A DNA stretch of 64,000 nucleotides from the NCBI RefSeq assembly GCF_014805625.2, contig NW_023998439.1:1327999-1391998 (forward strand), in the 5' to 3' direction. The notes below the pieces were generated by a model. The model was not told the origin of the DNA and did not search any database. It was given only the letters and a program-made list of their open reading frames with translations. The position numbers were made by a program, and so were the translations under genes. This DNA comes from Glossina fuscipes (Eukaryota > Arthropoda > Insecta > Diptera > Glossinidae). Shown one piece after another: positions 59,819 to 64,000 of the stretch (the stretch's first letter is position 1; each line of letters starts with the position of its first letter).

Positions 59819-62778
59819 ATGTGGAAGTGTCATAAATGTGGCAAGCCAGTTTATTTTGGTAAATTAAAGCAGGAATGTCTTTGTTCAATATTTTAAAGTA
59901 AGTTTATGGAAATTTTAGCGGAACGTAAGCAGTCCTTAGGTTATGACTGGCATCCGGAATGTTTAAGATGTGAAGAATGTGGTAAACGTTTGAATCCCGG
60001 ACAACATGCAGAGGTAAGTAAGCTCTTTTATGCAAATGCAAATTAGTTTAGGCCCGAGTTTTTTCTTTCCATTGTTTTAGCATAAAGGAGTGCCTTATTG
60101 CCATGTACCATGCTATGGAGCTTTGTTTGGGCCTCAACTGTTTGGTCATGGTACACGTGTAGAGTCGCATAAAAGTTTCGGCCTTAGGGGAATTCAAAGG
60201 TCTGGACAACAATCGGGACCTGCTTTGCCACGTGATCATTTAGAGTCAAAGTTAAAGGTACTATAATGCAATTTTTTTCCATTTTATTAAATAAAATTCA
60301 AACCTTTATTCTTTTTATTTAAGGTTTACAATCAATTCTATGACAATAAAAGCATGGAAATACGTAGCCGTGAAGTGAATAATCGGTTAATCTTAGAGGG
60401 AGCTTTACGGGTTTACTGGGGTGTGCAAGGGGTTATACATCTAAAGGAAGATGACGATCAGCGTACCTTTGTTGTGCGCAAAAGAAACTCTTGTCGTTTA
60501 TCCAAAGCCGAAAACGTACGTTTTTTCTTATATTGTAATATAATCTGTTATTTATATAACCTCGCATTGTAGGATAGCCTGTCGGATAAGGAGAATAACG
60601 AAATTAGCGATTCCTACGAAGCCGCTACCACAACTAGTGACCAAGTGGAAGCTCTTTCTACTGATGTATCACTAAGTGAAAGTATGACTTTCGATTCTTG
60701 CAGTCTTAACGAATATCCCGATTTACCAACTACACCTGAAGAAGCTTCTGCCATTACCACTGGTAATGTTGAAGCGTTAACCAATGGCGCAAACTCAGAA
60801 GACACTGAGCAATCGTCTTCCACTATCACTCTAGCTGATTCTCAATCAAGCACTATAAATAGCAGTTCGACAAATTGTATCAGCTCTACGCTGCCTTCGA
60901 AGTTAGATAATTTGGAGAAACTAGATTGGGATGAAATTGATGACCTATTGCAAGTGGAGAGACGCATTAGTGAAAAGGACAAAGTTTACGAGACTATGCC
61001 AATGCGTTTACCTTCCAGTTCCCCGCAAAATTCTTCTTCATCAACCCCTTCCAATAGCTCACCGTCTAAAACTTTATCACACCAATTAAGTACGGAAAGC
61101 AGTAATATTGAGGCGTCTTCCATTAGCAAGACTTCTTCTTCATCTAATAACTCTTCACCAATTTCAACCACTAGTGCCACTACTTCTTCGGATAATTTCC
61201 TTACAGCCACTGCCTCTCTAGCAACAATCACTACAGAAACTAGCACAAATGTTAATGCCACAACATCCACTACCACTATAGATAACTACGAAACTTCTGA
61301 TGATGCCACTCTTAAACCAATGGATTTTGAGGATTTTAAACGCAGTGTTCATCAAGACTACGTTAACGGTGCCAATTCTTTTCAAGATCCCGCTGATGAC
61401 ACTCTTAAGCGCAATCAGCCTATTGATCCATCCCGCATACATGATTCATTAAAATTATACAACGCGTCCGAAAATGCAATGAGTAAAAGTTTCAATTGTG
61501 AGCATGCACTTAGGTCAATAGATGCTTCTTTTATCCATGATACACTTTCGTTCAAAACGGAACGATCAGCTCAGAAACGTTTACCCTATCCTCTGCAAAA
61601 AAGTGGCTCTGCGCAGATTCAAATTTTAACAAACGGGCGTTACGAAAAAGGCATTAATCGTTCTAAATCCGGACCCTCGTGTATCGATTATTCGGACAGT
61701 GATGATGATGATTCCACATTAAAACCGCAAAAACGATGTGCAGGTGGCCATATTTCGGCTACAATACGTAAAAGCGATATACCTCCCCGTTTTATACAAA
61801 TACAAATGAATTGTTATCCCAAAGATGGTGCGAGTGATTGTGATTCGTCTGGTCGTCAAGATAATCCACGGTCATTGGCTTCTACTAATAGTGGTGCTGT
61901 AGGCGGCGACGAACTAACGCAGACAGAAGAAATGTTTACTGCCGCCTGTGGTACTCATTCTAACTCAACGCGTCACGAGACCACTGATCAGCCAAATCTC
62001 GAGGAACAACCGTTGCATATAACAGAAGATGGTGTTGTGCTAAGGAGACCACCTCGGACGGGTGCATCAGCCATAAAAAGGCGCAGTGGCAATAGAAGGT
62101 TAGATTTTAACAAAATTACTTTCCTAAGAACTTGTGTCAACAATCTTTTCCTTTTTTTTTACAGATCTCGCACTAAACTGAAACGTCGGTGTTCAATAAA
62201 CGGTCACTTTTATAATCGTGAAACCTCGTTCTTTACGCCGCCTTACGGTTCTCAAATGTCTGTGTGGGTCACGTCATTAGTAACCACTCAGGAAGTTATC
62301 AATTTATTGTTGGAAAAGTATAAGGTTGATAGTCCAGCTGAGAATTTTTCGTTGTTTATAATACGCGACAATGGAGAACAAAAGCGTCTCAAAGAAACCG
62401 AATATCCTTTAATAACGCGCATCATGCTCGGACCGCATGAGGATGTAGCTAAATTATTTTTGGTAGACTCTCGTCGAACCGACGAAATAAGGTTAATTTT
62501 TCTGAAAACTCTCCAAAAATGTGGTGAAAATAAGTTCCTTATTTATATTCTTAGTAACGAAGTTGCTCAATTTTTGAATCTGTCACTGCCGGAATGCCGT
62601 GCAATTTTGGAACGCTACGATCAAGAGATGGAGCGTGAAGTCTCAAAGATTAAAGACAAGTGAGTTTATTTTTTGCATGTACTTTTTTATTTTATTATAT
62701 GATCTTACTTTTTACAGATTTTCTGAATTGCGTCGTCGTATTATTACGCGCATGGAATCTCTTAAAGTACATTTATAA
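59819..62778 (+). CDS. Rassf: Ras association domain family protein (LIM-RA-SARAH)
   Basis: A scaffold that in Drosophila competes with Salvador for the Hippo kinase and so restrains Hippo signalling. Exons: 59819-59858, 59919-60013, 60081-60257, 60324-60515, 60573-62098, 62165-62491, 62555-62659, 62718-62778; all in phase, 840 residues. One LIM domain opens the protein (CHKC, H..C, CEEC, CHVPC; about 4-65), as in fly Rassf but not in vertebrate members. A serine/threonine-rich disordered stretch follows (about 170-675), then the RA domain (about 690-785, ending KLFLVDS) and a C-terminal SARAH coiled coil (about 787-835). Introns at 62099 and 62492 are multiples of three with no stop, so unspliced transcripts would stay in frame. 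Splicing is favoured because it restores the continuous family sequence [14 protein letters not shown]. Confidence 0.94.
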
Positions 62779-64000
62779 ATATTATTTTCTCAAAAAGTTA
62801 CGTCTCACAAATGTTCGTTTTTTTACATTTTATTTTCCTTACTTCAAAAGTCCTTTTTCACAATTAATTTTTCATTTGCCACCTTAAGTGGAGAAGAAGG
62901 TTTAGAATTGTGTGTATTTGTTGTAGAATTTTCAAAGTTCCATATTAAAACCCGTAATTCTTGAAGGACCTATTATCATGTGATAATTGCTTTAAACCAT
63001 CCGCGCACCCTTGGTTACCTTTTGGCTAGAAATAGAGGACATACATGAATTCTGACTTCATCCTCAAATATCGGTATGTCAGTATTTAGATGAATGAAAA
63101 GATTACGTCTGACGTTAAAATGACATAACTTTGTTTATACATTTTCAATTTTGGTTCAATCATTTCCCGCTCTTTGAGTTTCATTGCATAGTGAGTTTAA
63201 AAGTAGTTCATTAAATGCCACATCAGAACAAGTATCAAGCTCTATAGCCTGTAAAAAATCTATTAATTTGTTCAATAATTGATAGGGCTGGGTTGGGTAT
63301 CTAAAGTCGCGTAGACAAACTTCAGTCTTTCCTTATATGTTTATTTTGAGCTTTGTAACGAACAATTAACAAGTGTCATGTTTTCCTTTTTTATTTTTTA
63401 ATATTTTTATGCAATTTTGTTAATTTACTTAAGTCCTCATTTACATTTCAATCGCACATATGTTTGCATATTTAATTAGAGCTAAAGTTCGTGATGAAAA
63501 TCATTTACAGTTAATTTTTACCTAAATCCAAAAATTGATGATATGTAGTAAACTTTATTTTATAAAATATACACAGAAATGTTTTTAAACAAAAACCAAA
63601 AATTAAAATAAAAATGACAAAAAAAAAGTAATTATTTATAAATAAAAATCGAAGATGGAAAATGTAAGAGAACATCCTTCTGAACACAAGAGAGTTGTGC
63701 AGAGAGTCAAAAGCGACTTTAAAGAAGTACAAATTAAGTGAAGTTTACTAAGAAGCATCATTCTGGCAAATATATGATCTCTCCGTACATTAGTCGTCAT
63801 CATCATCGTCGAGCGTTTATAAGAGGCTGATTTAGAAATTTTAAATTTATTTCGCTAGGGAAAATTTCATTTTTTGCGATTTAGGACGATGGTACCCCTT
63901 ACGTTTTTGGCAAAAAACCGAAAATTTCGTTTTTTGCGATTTAGGACGATGGTAGCAATTGCAATTTTGTTGATATTGCTACTTCAGTAGCGGACGATAA
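62779..64000. other. Region downstream of Rassf
   Basis: Contains the Rassf 3' UTR, with candidate signals ATTAAA at 62944 and AATAAA at 63607, and a duplicated 35-base unit at 63860-63954. A minus-strand GAC/GAT run near 63800-63815 is flanked by stops and is not called as a gene. Confidence 0.65.
63860..63954 (+). repeat. Two-copy 35-base direct repeat, 60-base period
   Basis: Units at 63860-63894 and 63920-63954 differ by one base (CAT versus CGT after AAAATTT). Both contain TGCGATTTAGGACGATGGTA. Confidence 0.9.

Noticed and set aside
60986..61276. Minus-strand valine/glutamate-rich frame across Rassf
   Set aside because: Antisense shadow of the serine/threonine-rich exon.
63800..63820. 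Acidic C-terminus-like GAC/GAT run on the minus strand
   Set aside because: Stops occur just before and after it in the same frame, with no convincing acceptor in phase.

Overview
The window is eukaryotic nuclear DNA from a higher fly (Brachycera). It is AT-rich, with GT-AG introns, long gene-poor stretches, many (TA)n and homopolymer runs, and proteins that resemble Drosophila proteins almost residue for residue. A calyptrate fly such as a tsetse is my best guess, but that is inference from composition and gene size. I see no prokaryotic or viral gene system.

Layout. From 1 to about 23.8 kb there is no gene I can support, only simple repeats, relics of dispersed repeats, a tandem duplication (11.4-12.2 kb) and a 16-bp minisatellite (20.8-21.3 kb). 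This stretch is probably the long first intron and/or upstream region of the next gene. Gprk2, a GRK4/5/6-type G-protein-coupled receptor kinase, runs 23797-30640 on + in eleven exons; its first coding exon is not in view. A tRNA-derived SINE lies in its introns. After 4.4 kb of intergenic DNA come two minus-strand genes: an intronless lysyl oxidase with one SRCR domain (36246-35065), with a TATA box and initiator, and the methionine-salvage enzyme methylthioribose-1-phosphate isomerase (41533-37138, five exons). A ZAD/C2H2 zinc-finger gene follows on + (45701-47885, three exons). It converges on CenB1A, an ACAP-type BAR-PH-ArfGAP-ankyrin protein on minus (58099-48688, eleven exons). Divergent from CenB1A is Rassf on + (59819-62778, eight exons), a LIM-RA-SARAH scaffold of the Hippo pathway. 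The last 1.2 kb is non-coding.

The genes are unrelated housekeeping, signalling and regulatory functions, and nothing suggests co-regulation. Every intron boundary I give keeps reading frame, and the total spliced lengths are whole codons. I did not find a previously undescribed system. The observations most worth a second look are two short in-frame stop-free introns in Rassf, the SINE, the minisatellite with 8- and 12-unit higher-order spacing, and a dispersed repeat family seen in most introns and intergenic gaps.
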